A stretch of DNA of 64,000 nucleotides from Nocardia niigatensis NBRC 100131 (GTDB taxonomy: Bacteria; Actinomycetota; Actinomycetes; Mycobacteriales; Mycobacteriaceae), in NCBI RefSeq assembly GCF_000308655.1, contig NZ_BAGC01000114.1, positions 186,001 through 250,000 of the forward strand, written 5' to 3'. The translations under genes and the position numbers were made by a program. Positions 51,315 to 60,146 of this stretch are shown here, piece after piece. The first letter of the stretch is position 1. Each line of letters opens with the position of its first letter. The notes below the pieces were generated by a model, which was not told the origin of the DNA, did not search any database, and saw nothing but the letters and a program-made list of their open reading frames with translations.

Positions 51315-52202
51315 GTGGAGAACATCCTTGTCGAGGTGGCCGATCACGTCGCCACCATTACCTTGAATCGGCCGCAGCAGCTCAACGCGCTGACCGAGGC
51401 GATGGCCGACGAGATCATCGCCGCACTCGACCGCTGCGATACCGACGATGACATTCGCGTCGTCGTCATCACCGGAAGTGGCCGCGCGTTCTGCGCGGGA
51501 GCCGATTTGAGCGCGGGGATCGACAGTTTCGCCGACTGGCTGCAATCGGACCTCGACGATCCGATCACCGCGCCGGGCGGGGTCCGCCGTGACGGTGGCG
51601 GACGGGTGGCGCTGCGCATCTACGATTCGCTGACCCCGGTGATCGTGGCGATCAACGGTGCGGCGGTCGGGGGCGGGGTCACCTTCACACTGCCGGCCGA
51701 TATCCGGCTGGTCAGTTCGAAGGCCAAGTTGGGGTTCGTGTTCACGACGATCGGGCTGGTCCCGGAATCGTGCTCGAGCTGGTTCCTGCCGCGCATCGTC
51801 GGCATGACCACGGCCCTCGAATGGATGATGACCGGGCGGCTCATCGAGGCCGAGGAGGCCTGCGCCAAGGGACTCGTGCACGCGGTGCACTCGCCGGAGA
51901 CCCTGCTCGACGAGGCATACGCGATCGCACGGCGGATCGCTACCCGCACCGCACCGGTGTCGGCCGCACTCACGCGGCAGATGCTCTGGCGCTCATGGCA
52001 ACTCGATCACCCGATGCGGGCCCACGAGATCGAGACGCACGCGGTGAACGTCCGCGGCATCAGCGATGACATCCGGGAGGGCGTCGCCGCGTTCTCGGAC
52101 AAGCGAACTCCCGAGTTCACCGACCGGGTGACCGCCGACCTCCCCGATGTCTTCGCCGACCTGCCGGCCGCCGAATACCGGACCCCGCGTATCACCCGCT
52201 GA
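51315..52202 (+). CDS. Enoyl-CoA hydratase/isomerase family protein
   Basis: 295 residues; ATG 51315 behind GAAGGAGG. The crotonase oxyanion holes are FCAGADLS and INGAAVGGG. The two catalytic Glu positions of classical hydratases (GGCE and QPE) are not Glu here; the single acidic candidate is E151 in GLVPESCSSWFLPR, as in isomerase-like members. It may therefore be an enoyl-CoA isomerase or another crotonase reaction rather than a hydratase. It is monocistronic and convergent with the acyl-CoA ligase. Confidence 0.9.
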   Translation: MENILVEVADHVATITLNRPQQLNALTEAMADEIIAALDRCDTDDDIRVVVITGSGRAFCAGADLSAGIDSFADWLQSDLDDPITAPGGVRRDGGGRVALRIYDSLTPVIVAINGAAVGGGVTFTLPADIRLVSSKAKLGFVFTTIGLVPESCSSWFLPRIVGMTTALEWMMTGRLIEAEEACAKGLVHAVHSPETLLDEAYAIARRIATRTAPVSAALTRQMLWRSWQLDHPMRAHEIETHAVNVRGISDDIREGVAAFSDKRTPEFTDRVTADLPDVFADLPAAEYRTPRITR

Positions 52203-52243
52203 GCAGCCCCGGTCGCCGGCCGATCCACGATCCGAGCCGGATG

Positions 52244-52261
52244 AACCGAGTAATCTCGGTT
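52244..52261. terminator. Small hairpin between convergent genes
   Basis: AACCGAG (52244-52250) and CTCGGTT (52255-52261) around TAAT, 42 bases after the crotonase stop. The remaining 236 bases before the ligase stop (52262-52497) show no gene. Confidence 0.4.
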
Positions 52262-52497
52262 CTCTGGTTCGCTGGTTCGATATCGACGACAGGTGTGATG
52301 AGGTGACGGGATCCGGGGTGGGCGTTCGCACCTACACCGCCATCGCATTGCGGACGGCGGGTTCGACGCGGGGCGCGACGATGCCCCGCAGTACCGGGGC
52401 ACCTCCCGTGACCTCTCGTCAAACCGGCTGAATCCGTTCCCGCAGCGCGGTTTCGAGGACCTGCCGCGGCGACGGTTCGGCGAACGGAAATTCAGCG

Positions 52498-54174
52498 TCA
52501 GCCGGTGACCGAGCGGAATGCCCGGGGCAGGTCGCGGCGCAGGACCTTACCGGTGGCATTGCGCGGCAACGGATCCGCGGTGACCAGCCAGTGGGCGGGC
52601 ACCTTGAAATAGGCCAGCCGCCTGGCCACGTGATCGCGCAATTCGTCCTCGGACAGCTGCTCCGGATCGTCGACCACCACGATGGCGGCCACGCTTTGGC
52701 CCAGATCCTCGTGCGGGACACCGATCACGGCCGACTCCCGCACCAGCGGGTGCTCGTCCAGGGCATTCTCGATCTCCTGTGGATAGACGTTCTCGCCACC
52801 CCGCAGGATCAGATCCGAACGCCGACCGGAGATGTAGAGCTTCCCCTCACGCAAGGTGCCGTAGTCGCCGGTGCGCAACCAGCGGTTCTCGTCGATCGCC
52901 GCGTTCGTCGCATCCGTGTTGTTCCAGTAGCCGAGCATTACGTACGGGCTGCGGATGCAGATCTCCCCCTCTTCGCCGTCCGGAGCCGGTTTCCCCTCGA
53001 GATCGCGGACCTCGACGGCGACACCGACCACCGCACGGCCCACGGTCTCCGTATCGGCGGCCAACTCCGGCGGGGTCGCCACCGTCGCGGCGGTGCCGGA
53101 CTCCGTGCACCCGTAGCTGGTCGTAAGGCCCTGCAGGGCAACGGGGAACCGTTCACGCAACCGCTGCACCAGCACGGGAGACGACGGCGCGGAGTTGAGC
53201 GAGAACGCGGTCAGCGAGGACAGGTCGTACTTCGAGATGTCCACGCCCAGAATCCGACTCGCCAAGGTCGGCACCGCAGCCCAGTTGGTGACCTGCTCCG
53301 TCTCCACCAGCCTCAGCAGTGATTCGGCGTCGAACTCCCCCGAGACCGGGAAGACCACGGCGTCACCCGTGGCCAGACGCGGGATCGCCAGATTGTGCAG
53401 GCTCGCGATATGGAACAGCGGCATCGTGGCCAGGTAGCGACGCGCGGCGGGTGCGCCATCCCAGGTTCGACCGAGGAAGCCGGCCGCCAGTGCGTCCATG
53501 AACCGGTGGTAGTCCACCACGGCGACCAGGTTCTGCTGGGAGTGCACCACGCCCTTGGGCCGGCCCGTGGTCCCGGAGGTGTAGAGAATGATCGCCGGAT
53601 CATCCTCGGACACCGCGGTACTCGGATGACCGCCCGCGAATTCCGCGATCAGCGCGGGCAGATCGGTTTCGATGGTCAGCACCGGGATGCCGGTGCCGGT
53701 CTCGGCGGCCGGCGCGGCGCGTTTGGCGTCCGCGATCACGACCTTCGGGGAAGTGTGCTCGAGGCCGTAGGCGATCTCGCGCGGCACCCACCACGCGTTG
53801 TAGCCGACCGGGATCGCGCCCAATCGCTGTGCGGCCCAGAACGTCAGCACCCACTCGGGGGTATTGGCGGCCAGGATGCCGATCCGATCGCCCTTGCCCA
53901 CGCCGTAGCGTTCGGCCAGCGCGGCAGCCAGAGCACCGGCGGCGGCGTAATGCTCGGCGAAGGTATAGCGCGTCCGCCCGGACACCAGATACTCGAGATC
54001 ACCCAGCTCACGAGACGCTTCCAGCAACTCCAGCAGCGAACGGCGGCGATGTTTGAACACCGGCAGCGGTGCGCCGAGCACCGGCTCGACTGTCATCTCG
54101 AACGACCCGCCCGGCCCGGTCAGCTTCCCGACCACCTGGGCGGCCAGAGCCTGGAGATCAACAGCGTTGGTCAT
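52498..54174 (-). CDS. Acyl-CoA ligase (ANL superfamily)
   Basis: 558 residues. The enzyme forms an acyl-adenylate and then an acyl-CoA. Core motifs are YTSGTTGRPKGVVHSQ (P-loop), YGCTESGTAATV, RTGDYG, GRRSDLILRGGENVYPQEIE and the C-terminal catalytic Lys in PRNATGKVLRRDL. The length and the N-terminal region suit a medium/long-chain fatty-acid or steroid side-chain ligase; the exact substrate is open. It is the second gene after the SDR (33 bases), probably one transcript under the operator at 55019. Confidence 0.92.
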   Translation of the reverse strand: MTNAVDLQALAAQVVGKLTGPGGSFEMTVEPVLGAPLPVFKHRRRSLLELLEASRELGDLEYLVSGRTRYTFAEHYAAAGALAAALAERYGVGKGDRIGILAANTPEWVLTFWAAQRLGAIPVGYNAWWVPREIAYGLEHTSPKVVIADAKRAAPAAETGTGIPVLTIETDLPALIAEFAGGHPSTAVSEDDPAIILYTSGTTGRPKGVVHSQQNLVAVVDYHRFMDALAAGFLGRTWDGAPAARRYLATMPLFHIASLHNLAIPRLATGDAVVFPVSGEFDAESLLRLVETEQVTNWAAVPTLASRILGVDISKYDLSSLTAFSLNSAPSSPVLVQRLRERFPVALQGLTTSYGCTESGTAATVATPPELAADTETVGRAVVGVAVEVRDLEGKPAPDGEEGEICIRSPYVMLGYWNNTDATNAAIDENRWLRTGDYGTLREGKLYISGRRSDLILRGGENVYPQEIENALDEHPLVRESAVIGVPHEDLGQSVAAIVVVDDPEQLSEDELRDHVARRLAYFKVPAHWLVTADPLPRNATGKVLRRDLPRAFRSVTG

Positions 54175-54207
54175 GAATCAAGTCCTTCGAATCCGTGAGG
54201 CAGGGCG

Positions 54208-54954
54208 TTATCCGAAAGTCTTGTGGGGAACGCCGACGATCAGTCCGCCATCGATGACGTGCTCGGCGCCGGTCGTATAGCTGGATTCGTCGCTTGCCAG
54301 GTAGACGATGAGATTCGCGACCTCGTCAGCGGTGGCGGCACGGCCCAGCGGGATCTGCAGGAAGTCCTCGGGGATGCCCTCGGTCATCGGTGTGCGCACC
54401 ATGCCGGGGTGGACCGAGTTCACGCGAATGTTGTGCTGCGCCAGCTCGAGTGCGGCCGACTTGGTCAGGCCGCGCACGGCGAACTTGGTGGCGGTGTAGC
54501 CGTGGAGTCCCGGGCTGCCACGCAGACCCTCCACCGAGGAGATGTTGATGATCGAGCCGACGCCGGCGTTCATCATCGCCTTGGCCGCGGCCTGAATACC
54601 GAGGAAGGTACCGGTCAGGTTGATGTCGACGATCTGCCGCCACGCCGCCAGCTCGTAGTCGACGATGAGATTGCCGTTGACGATTCCGGCATTGTTCACG
54701 AGGACGGTCAGCGCGCCGAATTCCTCGACGGCGACGCCGACCGCCTGCTCCCAGTGCTCGGGGTCGGTCACATCCAGATGGACGAAGCGAGCCGCCGCAC
54801 CCAACTCGGCCGCCAGCGCCTTCCCTTCTGCCTCCAGGATGTCCCCGATCACCACCCGGGCGCCGTGCTCGACCAGAGCACGCGCGTGCGCCGCGCCCAT
54901 GCCGCGCGCACCCCCGCTGATCAGGGCCACTTTTCCCGCGACCCGCTTGTTCAT
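54208..54954 (-). CDS. Short-chain dehydrogenase, 3-alpha/20-beta-HSD-like
   Basis: 248 residues from ATG 54954; earlier in-frame starts (54987, 55011) only add a non-conserved tail. GGARGMGAAHARALVEHGA binds NAD(P), NNAG follows, and the catalytic set is S in NISSVEG, Y and K in GYTATKFA. GGARGMGA and HPGMVRTPMTEG are typical of the hydroxysteroid-dehydrogenase-like group, but substrates of such SDRs vary widely. It is first in the operon with the acyl-CoA ligase. Confidence 0.9.
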   Translation of the reverse strand: MNKRVAGKVALISGGARGMGAAHARALVEHGARVVIGDILEAEGKALAAELGAAARFVHLDVTDPEHWEQAVGVAVEEFGALTVLVNNAGIVNGNLIVDYELAAWRQIVDINLTGTFLGIQAAAKAMMNAGVGSIINISSVEGLRGSPGLHGYTATKFAVRGLTKSAALELAQHNIRVNSVHPGMVRTPMTEGIPEDFLQIPLGRAATADEVANLIVYLASDESSYTTGAEHVIDGGLIVGVPHKTFG

Positions 54955-55018
54955 GTTCGGACTGTCCAACGAGAGCTTCTCGGTCATGAGGGCAGCTAAG
55001 CATGGTTTCAATCACTGT

Positions 55019-55035
55019 TTCAATCATTGATTGAA
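55019..55035. promoter_or_regulatory. TetR-type operator TTCAATCATTGATTGAA
   Basis: Perfect 8-bp arms TTCAATCA/TGATTGAA around one central T, 64 bases upstream of the SDR start. The half-site TTTCAATCA is repeated directly at 55006-55014. This is a typical TetR dyad and probably controls the SDR-ligase operon. Nothing else is seen in 55036-55238. Confidence 0.6.
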
Positions 55036-55238
55036 CCGACCGAATGGGGTATGGACCCATAGCCGCCAACGCAGTCCCGCTGCGCACGACACCCACGCGC
55101 CGCGGTGCCCACACACCGCCACCGTAGCGGTGCATCTTTCGAAACGCTTGTCGCGCAACGCATTTACGTTCAGACACGGTAGCTATCTACACCAGAGTAG
55201 GCCCATATCCCGATTGCGATCCCAACCGAACCATCGCG

Positions 55239-55720
55239 TCAATAGTCGGAATCGGCCTTACCGCGACCGGCCTCGACCAGCGCCTGCGCCCGGGCCAGGT
55301 ACGGCCGGTCGAGCATCGCTCCCTGGTACCCCACTGCGCCCGTGCCGGGATTCGCCGAGAACAGGTCGATGACCGTTCGTACGGCGGCCACTTCTGCCGC
55401 CGTGGGAGTGAATGCCGCATTGATCAGTTCCACTTGATCGGGGTGGATGGCGAGCATGCCGCGGTCGCCGATGTGGCGGGCCTGCTCAGCGCGTCGGCAC
55501 AGCCCCTCCGTGTCGCGGAAGTCCGGGTACACGGTGTCGACAGCCGAGAGACCGGCCGCCGCTGCGAAAGTTTGGCACAGGCTTCTCGCGAGCGCGAAGG
55601 TGAAAGCCTCGGTGCCGTCGCTGTCGCGATTCGCCAGCGCGCCGAGTTCCTCCGCGAGATCCTCGCCACCCCAGCACAATGCGACCAGGCACGGCGCGCC
55701 CCGACAGTCCGCCGTGGTGA
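55239..55720 (-). pseudogene. CitE/HpcH-type lyase, 5'-truncated
   Basis: The frame reads the C-terminal half of a CitE-like CoA lyase: LVALCWGGEDLAEELGALAN, DTVYPDFRDTEGL, GMLAIHPDQVELINAAFTP and the C-terminal DRPYLARAQALVEAG. About 160 codons remain of roughly 280. The N-terminal barrel strands are missing, and upstream of about 55720 the frame reads non-homologous arginine-rich residues. The break coincides with the break of the CaiB fragment on the other strand. Confidence 0.8.
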
Positions 55721-55738
55721 ACATGCTCGCCGCCGAGG

Positions 55739-56077
55739 TTCGGCGCGCGCGGCGCTGCCGAGATCGCCGACGCGCTGGCCGGAACGTCGGTCCTCCGCGA
55801 GCGATATCGCACGTTCGGCGAACTCGCCTCCGATCCGCGGACCACATCGAAACCGCTGTTCACAACGATCGATCAACCCGAGGCCGGTCACTACCCGGCA
55901 CCGGGGACGCCGATGACGATCAACGGGGTGCACATCCCGGCCCGGCCGGCGCCCCGCCTCGGTGAGCACACCGAGAGCGTGCTCGCCGACCGGCTCGGAC
56001 TGTCCCGTACGTCGATCATCCACTTGCGTGATTCGGGGATCGTCGCGACCGAACCGCCGAAACGCGACAGACAATGA
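55739..56077 (+). pseudogene. CaiB/BaiF CoA-transferase, C-terminal fragment
   Basis: Read from TTC 55739, about 112 codons give GARGAAEIADALAG, a linker, PAPGTPMTINGVHIPARPAP and RLGEHTESVLADRLGLSRTS, ending at TGA 56075-56077. This is the C-terminal tail of class III CoA transferases (normally about 400 residues), with the short PAP-RLGEHT motif that closes the family. It has no start codon of its own and a stop just upstream in frame. Confidence 0.75.
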
Positions 56078-56150
56078 GCGCGCCGACTCCGGTCGGCGTA
56101 GCTCATATCGGTCCGGCCGATATCGCTTCAGGTGCGCCGCTGGTCATCTC

Positions 56151-56624
56151 TCAGTGTCCGGAGTCTCGCATTCGCTTCTGGCCGTGCATCACCTCATCCA
56201 CCAGATCGGACCATTCGGTCGCCAGCAGGCCCAGCGCGTGCCAGACAGCATGGACGCACTCCTCGTCGGTTTCGTTCCGGAGCGCCGCCACGGCTTCCTG
56301 CTGGGTTTGCGCCAGCCGATCGGCCGCCCTGCCCAGCGACTCGCCACACCGAGCGGCATGGGGGGCGTGATGCGCGACCCAATCGTCGATGCTGGCGATC
56401 AAGACCATCCGCACTCCGTGCACGCCCACCATGTCGGGTTCACGCTGCGAAGCGGCGTGCAACTCGGCCAGCCGCCGCGCGCAGCGAGTGACCGGATGCG
56501 CCCCGGGCTCGTCGCCGACGCGGCCGCACAGCGCGGCGAAGACCTCGTGCCAGCCCGGGAGAACCGTTCGGGCGGCCACGTCGTCGGTCTGCAGACGCAT
56601 CGACGAATCGACTTCCGCGGTCAT
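56151..56624 (-). CDS. DUF4254-like helical protein
   Basis: 157 residues; ATG 56624 follows GGAAGGGGAG. All-helical and rich in His, Asp and Glu, with the order CARRLAELHAAS, MVLIASIDDWVAHH, SLGRAADRLAQTQQEAV and WSDLVDEVMHGQKRM. This resembles actinobacterial DUF4254 proteins, whose function is unknown. Assignment is by pattern memory. It lies within the zone of decayed genes but looks intact. Confidence 0.6.
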   Translation of the reverse strand: MTAEVDSSMRLQTDDVAARTVLPGWHEVFAALCGRVGDEPGAHPVTRCARRLAELHAASQREPDMVGVHGVRMVLIASIDDWVAHHAPHAARCGESLGRAADRLAQTQQEAVAALRNETDEECVHAVWHALGLLATEWSDLVDEVMHGQKRMRDSGH

Positions 56625-57072
56625 CACACTCCCCTTCCAGGCATTGGCCACAATTCACTTTGACGAACACCTTTCCGCAGGTAGCTGCACTGCAAGGCCT
56701 GACGTCCAGGTACCGAAACTACAGTGCAACAAACATCATTGCAATGTTGCCACCAGGGCTTGACTCTCGCCCTACCGGACAGTACAGTCCGGTCCGTCAT
56801 ACCGCATCTGACCTGCTTCGACAATGTGAAATTCCGCCTACCGGTGAGTGTGAACTGCCGACCATCACACACCAGCGCATGGCCGTAGAAGCTCCCGCGT
56901 GCCGAGAATTTGCCTTTCGAATCGTCGAATTCATCTGGCCGAATCGCATTGTTCGGGAATCGATTCAGGCTGTCCGAGCACTTATCGGCGCGAATTCCGG
57001 CATTCCCGCCGCCGCCGACTTCCCGTGCCGCGGGCCGGTATCGGCGGCGACCGTTGCGATACCGTGGAAACG
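56625..57072. other. 448-base region with orphan promoter
   Basis: No convincing gene. It holds the promoter-operator at 56759-56793, then about 280 bases before the TetR start. The sequence after the operator is less GC-rich than average and has stops in all plus frames except the long frame running into the TetR gene. Confidence 0.4.
56759..56793 (+). promoter_or_regulatory. Promoter with overlapping TetR-type dyad
   Basis: TTGACT (56759-56764), a 17-base spacer and TACAGT (56782-56787) make the best sigma-70-like promoter in the window. The inverted repeat ACCGGAC/GTCCGGT (56774-56780, 56787-56793) covers the -10 box, an ideal repressor position. The next gene on this strand is the TetR gene at 57073, so autoregulation with a long leader is possible. 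Confidence 0.6.
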
Positions 57073-57630
57073 ATGACAGGGTCACCGCACACCAACCGGG
57101 GTCCCAGCGCGGCCGCGTCCAACAGGTCGGCTCTGATTCGCGCGGCACGAACCCAGTTCGCCGATGCGGGCCTGGATGTGCCGCTGAGCGCGATCGCGCG
57201 CGCCGCCGGGGTGGGCCAGGGTGTGCTCTATCGCCACTTCCCCACGCGTGACGATCTGGCGATGGCGGTGTTCGACGAGAATTTCGCCGAAGTCGAAGCC
57301 CTGGCCGCCGATCCGGACGTCAACCTGAAGGAGCTGCTCACCTTCATCGTCGACCAGCTCACCGACTCCGCGGCGTTCATCGTGATGCTCGATCCGGTCA
57401 GCACCAACGATGAACGCCTCGCGGAAACCGCTGCCCGAATGCTCGCGCTGATCACGACCAAGCTCGACGATCCTCACCAGCGCGGCCCCATCCGAGGCAG
57501 CATGACCGCCTCCGACATCATCATGGCCCTCGCCATGCTGGCCGCGGTCCTGGTGAAGACCGAACCGAGGGATCGCAAGGCGGTCGGACAGCACGCGTGG
57601 AAGTTACTGGCGCACGGGCTGTTCCAGTAG
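57073..57630 (+). CDS. TetR-family transcriptional regulator
   Basis: 185 residues from ATG 57073 (GTG 57064 also possible). The helix-turn-helix is FADAGLDVPLSAIARAAGVGQGVLYRHFP split over residues 30-58, with TRDDLAMAVFDENF leading into the effector domain. It belongs to the group with a VGQGTLYRHFPTR-like signature. The target is unknown; the dyad at 56774-56793 is a candidate operator. Confidence 0.9.
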   Translation: MTGSPHTNRGPSAAASNRSALIRAARTQFADAGLDVPLSAIARAAGVGQGVLYRHFPTRDDLAMAVFDENFAEVEALAADPDVNLKELLTFIVDQLTDSAAFIVMLDPVSTNDERLAETAARMLALITTKLDDPHQRGPIRGSMTASDIIMALAMLAAVLVKTEPRDRKAVGQHAWKLLAHGLFQ

Positions 57631-57682
57631 ATCCGCGACACCGGCCGCGCGTCCGCCGATGCTATCCCGGTCTGCCGAGAAC

Positions 57683-58218
57683 TCAGCGCGTCGCCTGCCC
57701 GAGGTCGTGGAGCCCCTCTTCGAGGGCCTCCGCGCCGGCATCGCGCAGCGAAACCGGCACCATCGCCACCAGCGGCCGGTCGGGCAGCGCGCCCCGCTCG
57801 GCGAGATACCGGCGCAGCGCCGCGCCCGACATCGCGAGCACGACGTCATTGACGGTCACGCCGGTCGCCTTGCGCACCAGGCGAATTCGCTCCAGCGGCC
57901 AGGATCCCACCGCGACCTGCCGAGCACCGCCGATGGGACATTGAGCGGGCCGGCCGGTGCCGACAGGGGCAGCGTGAGACGATCCGACCACACCGCACCC
58001 GTCACCGCGACCACGGCGGGCAGCGCTGTCGTCACTTCCCGAACACCCTGCCGGAGCGCCTCGAGGACCCCGCGCCCCGCCGGTGCGGATTCCGAGCGGC
58101 GGCGTGGCCGAGGAGCACTCCACGGAGGGAGCGCCGCAGCCTGCTAGTCGGTACTCATGATGCGCTGCAGCAGTTTCCGGCCCGACATCCCGTCGATGAG
58201 GGCATGGTGCAGGACGAA
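57683..58218 (-). pseudogene. WS/DGAT acyltransferase remnant
   Basis: Minus-strand pieces of a wax-ester synthase/diacylglycerol acyltransferase. The active-site segment NFVLHHALIDGMSGRKLLQR lies at 58221-58162, followed by an in-frame TAG at 58146-58144, then VREVTTALPAVVAVTGAVWS and LPLSAPAGPLNVP. A frameshift near 57935 leads into VAVGSWPLERIRLVRKATGV, TVNDVVLAMSGAALRRYL and LVAMVPVSLR. The N-terminal 130 or so residues and the C-terminal half are lost. Confidence 0.85.
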
Positions 58219-58600
58219 GTTCGGGCTACGAGGATTCTCCCTGGCACTGCGGCACGACATGAGAAACGACGGAATCGGCGTCTCCATCATCGAGCCGGGA
58301 TTCGTCCGCGACATCGCCATGTTCGCCGACGGCGGCGCCCAACTCCCCTACGGCATCCGCACCACCGCACCCGGCGACGTGGCCCGTGCGGTGGTTCGCG
58401 CTATCCACGAGGACATCGACGAAGTCGTGGTGGCGCCGGGGGAAATCCGGCTCGGCGCGGCCGTCGCGGGCGTCTCCCCTGCGACCGTCTCCACGGTGCA
58501 GCGGATCCTCGGCGCCGATCAGGTGAGCCGGCAGTTCGGTTCGACCACCGGTCGTTGCTCAGCGGAGACCTGCTGGTCGGAGCACAGGCGTAGCGCCTGA
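58213..58600 (+). pseudogene. SDR C-terminal fragment
   Basis: From about 58213 the plus strand reads TKFGLRGFSLALRHDMRN, then GIGVSIIEPGFVRDIAMFAD and TTAPGDVARAVVRAIHEDID, i.e. a classical SDR from the catalytic Lys onward. The cofactor half and the catalytic Tyr are missing. The frame runs to 58600, past the likely original end, into the 3' end of the convergent TetR gene. Confidence 0.78.
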
Positions 58601-59217
58601 TTCATGTCGGCCGCCACAGCGTGCGGGGCCGTGCGCGCCAGCTGGATACCCGCGATTCCGCTCCAGCACAGGCCGGCGATCGTGGCGACGGCTTCGGGTT
58701 TGGGTAATGGCTTGCCGGTGGCCACCCAGTCTCGCGCGCACGTCTGCGCGATCGCGACCAACTCGGCGATGATCAGCCCTCGTCGGTCGCCCCGCGGCAT
58801 CGGGTACGGCGCCATCGCCTGCGAAACAGCGTCGGTGCATACCGCTGCGGCCCGGTGTGCCATGCGCTGCGCCGACGGCTCCTCCGCCACGGCAGCGCCG
58901 GCCAGCAACGCGGCACTACGCGGGTGAATGTCGGCGAAGTCGAATACCGCGGACACGGTCGCCGTGACGGCGGAACCCATATCCTCCGCACCGCAGAGCG
59001 CCCCGGCGAGCACGCCGTCCAACGCCTCGACCGCTTCGCTCAGCACAGCCAGATACAGTTCCAGCTTGCTCGAAAACGACTTGTACAGGACCGGTTTGCT
59101 GATTCCGGCCCGGCAGGCGATCTCCTCCATACTCGCCGCCCGATAGCCGCAGGCAGCGAACAACCCCGCAGCCGCGGTCATGATCACGCGCCGCCGCTCC
59201 TGCCGGGCCTGTGCCAT
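58519..59217 (-). CDS. TetR-family transcriptional regulator
   Basis: 232 residues; ATG 59217 follows GGGAGA at close spacing. The helix-turn-helix is FAACGYRAASMEEIACRAG followed by ISKPVLYKSFSSKLELY. The C-terminal domain (IHPRSAALLAGAAVAEEPS and later RDWVATGKPLPKPEA) is typical of regulators near lipid genes in Nocardia-like genomes. Its 3' end overlaps the SDR fragment by 82 bases, suggesting that the junction formed after the deletion. Target unknown. Confidence 0.9.
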   Translation of the reverse strand: MAQARQERRRVIMTAAAGLFAACGYRAASMEEIACRAGISKPVLYKSFSSKLELYLAVLSEAVEALDGVLAGALCGAEDMGSAVTATVSAVFDFADIHPRSAALLAGAAVAEEPSAQRMAHRAAAVCTDAVSQAMAPYPMPRGDRRGLIIAELVAIAQTCARDWVATGKPLPKPEAVATIAGLCWSGIAGIQLARTAPHAVAADMNQALRLCSDQQVSAEQRPVVEPNCRLT

Positions 59218-59380
59218 TCTCCCGTTCACCACCGGTCGCCACCTCCTCGGCACTGACGTTACCGAGGCCCATTTCCTGCGGCGACACCAAGCCCTCCAGA
59301 CCTCGCTCCGGTTCAGCTGCCGCGCCGTTTCACCGTCCCGTGTCCGGGTATGGCCGAACCGAACGGGATAGGAGAAGCCG

Positions 59381-59716
59381 ATGACGCTGATTCACCCACA
59401 CCAACCCGAGTACGTCGAGCCGGCCATGGCCGAGCTTGCGGGTACGGTCGCCGTGGTGACGGGCGCCGACAGCGCCACCGGCCGCGCACTGGCGATCGCC
59501 TTCGCCCGAGCCGGAGCCGACGTCGTCATCGAATACAAGAACCAACCGCAGCAGGCCGCGTGGACGCGCAGGCGAGTTCTCGAATGCGGACACCGGGCCG
59601 TGCTGGTTCAAGGCGACCTCAATGACACCGCCCACTGTTACGCCGTGATCGACGCGGCGCTGCGCGAGTTCGGCAAGATCGACATCTTCGCGTCGACGCG
59701 GCCTCCACTCCCCTGA
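59381..59716 (+). pseudogene. SDR N-terminal stub
   Basis: 111 residues. The N-terminal extension PHQPEYVEPAMAELAGT and VAVVTGADSATGRALAIAFA with IEYKNQPQQ are those of a YghA/glucose-dehydrogenase-like SDR. The Gly-motif has Ala-Thr in place of Gly-Ile. The chain breaks at FGKIDIFAS, just before the NNAG motif, and stops at 59716. No catalytic residues remain, so it is inactive as an SDR. Confidence 0.75.
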
Positions 59717-59731
59717 ACGAAAGGCCCAGTC

Positions 59732-60061
59732 ATGCCCAAGGAATGGACGAAGAAAGAGGAACGGCAATACGAGCATGTCCGCGACTCCGCCGAGGAGCGC
59801 GGCGAAAACCCGAAGCGGGCCAGGGAAATCGGTGCACGCACGGTGAACAAGAACCGTGCCCGCGCCGGCGAGACCAAGACCGCCAGCCGCACGTCTGTGC
59901 AGGGCAAGTCTCCGCAGCAGCGGGGCGGCCAACACTCCGGGCGGCGCGGGCCCAAAGGACTGACCCGAGACCAGCTCTACAACGAGGCCAAGCAACGCAA
60001 CATCAAGGGCCGCTCGGGAATGTCCAAAGCACAGCTCGCGCACGCCCTCGGCCGCGACTGA
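59732..60061 (+). CDS. Rho_N-domain small basic protein (plasmid-stabilisation-like)
   Basis: 109 residues, strongly basic and polar. The N-terminus (MPKEWTKKEERQYEHVRDSA, EERGENPKRAREIGARTVNK) matches small proteins often labelled plasmid stabilisation protein. The C-terminus (LTRDQLYNEAKQRNIKGRSG, MSKAQLAHAL) is a Rho-N/SAP-like helix-extended-loop-helix nucleic-acid-binding motif. It probably binds DNA or RNA; the label says little about actual function. ATG follows GAAAGG. Confidence 0.75.
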   Translation: MPKEWTKKEERQYEHVRDSAEERGENPKRAREIGARTVNKNRARAGETKTASRTSVQGKSPQQRGGQHSGRRGPKGLTRDQLYNEAKQRNIKGRSGMSKAQLAHALGRD

Positions 60062-60146
60062 CCCGTCGAAGCGCCGGTGACCGCAGGCCCCGGCCCCAGG
60101 CGAGCCACCCTCGCCGCGGCCGGTGCCCCGTCCTGAAGGAGGCGTC

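Noticed and set aside
56660..57076. 138-codon plus-strand frame before the TetR gene
   Set aside because: It spans the promoter-operator dyad, has no ribosome-binding site and codon use unlike its neighbours.
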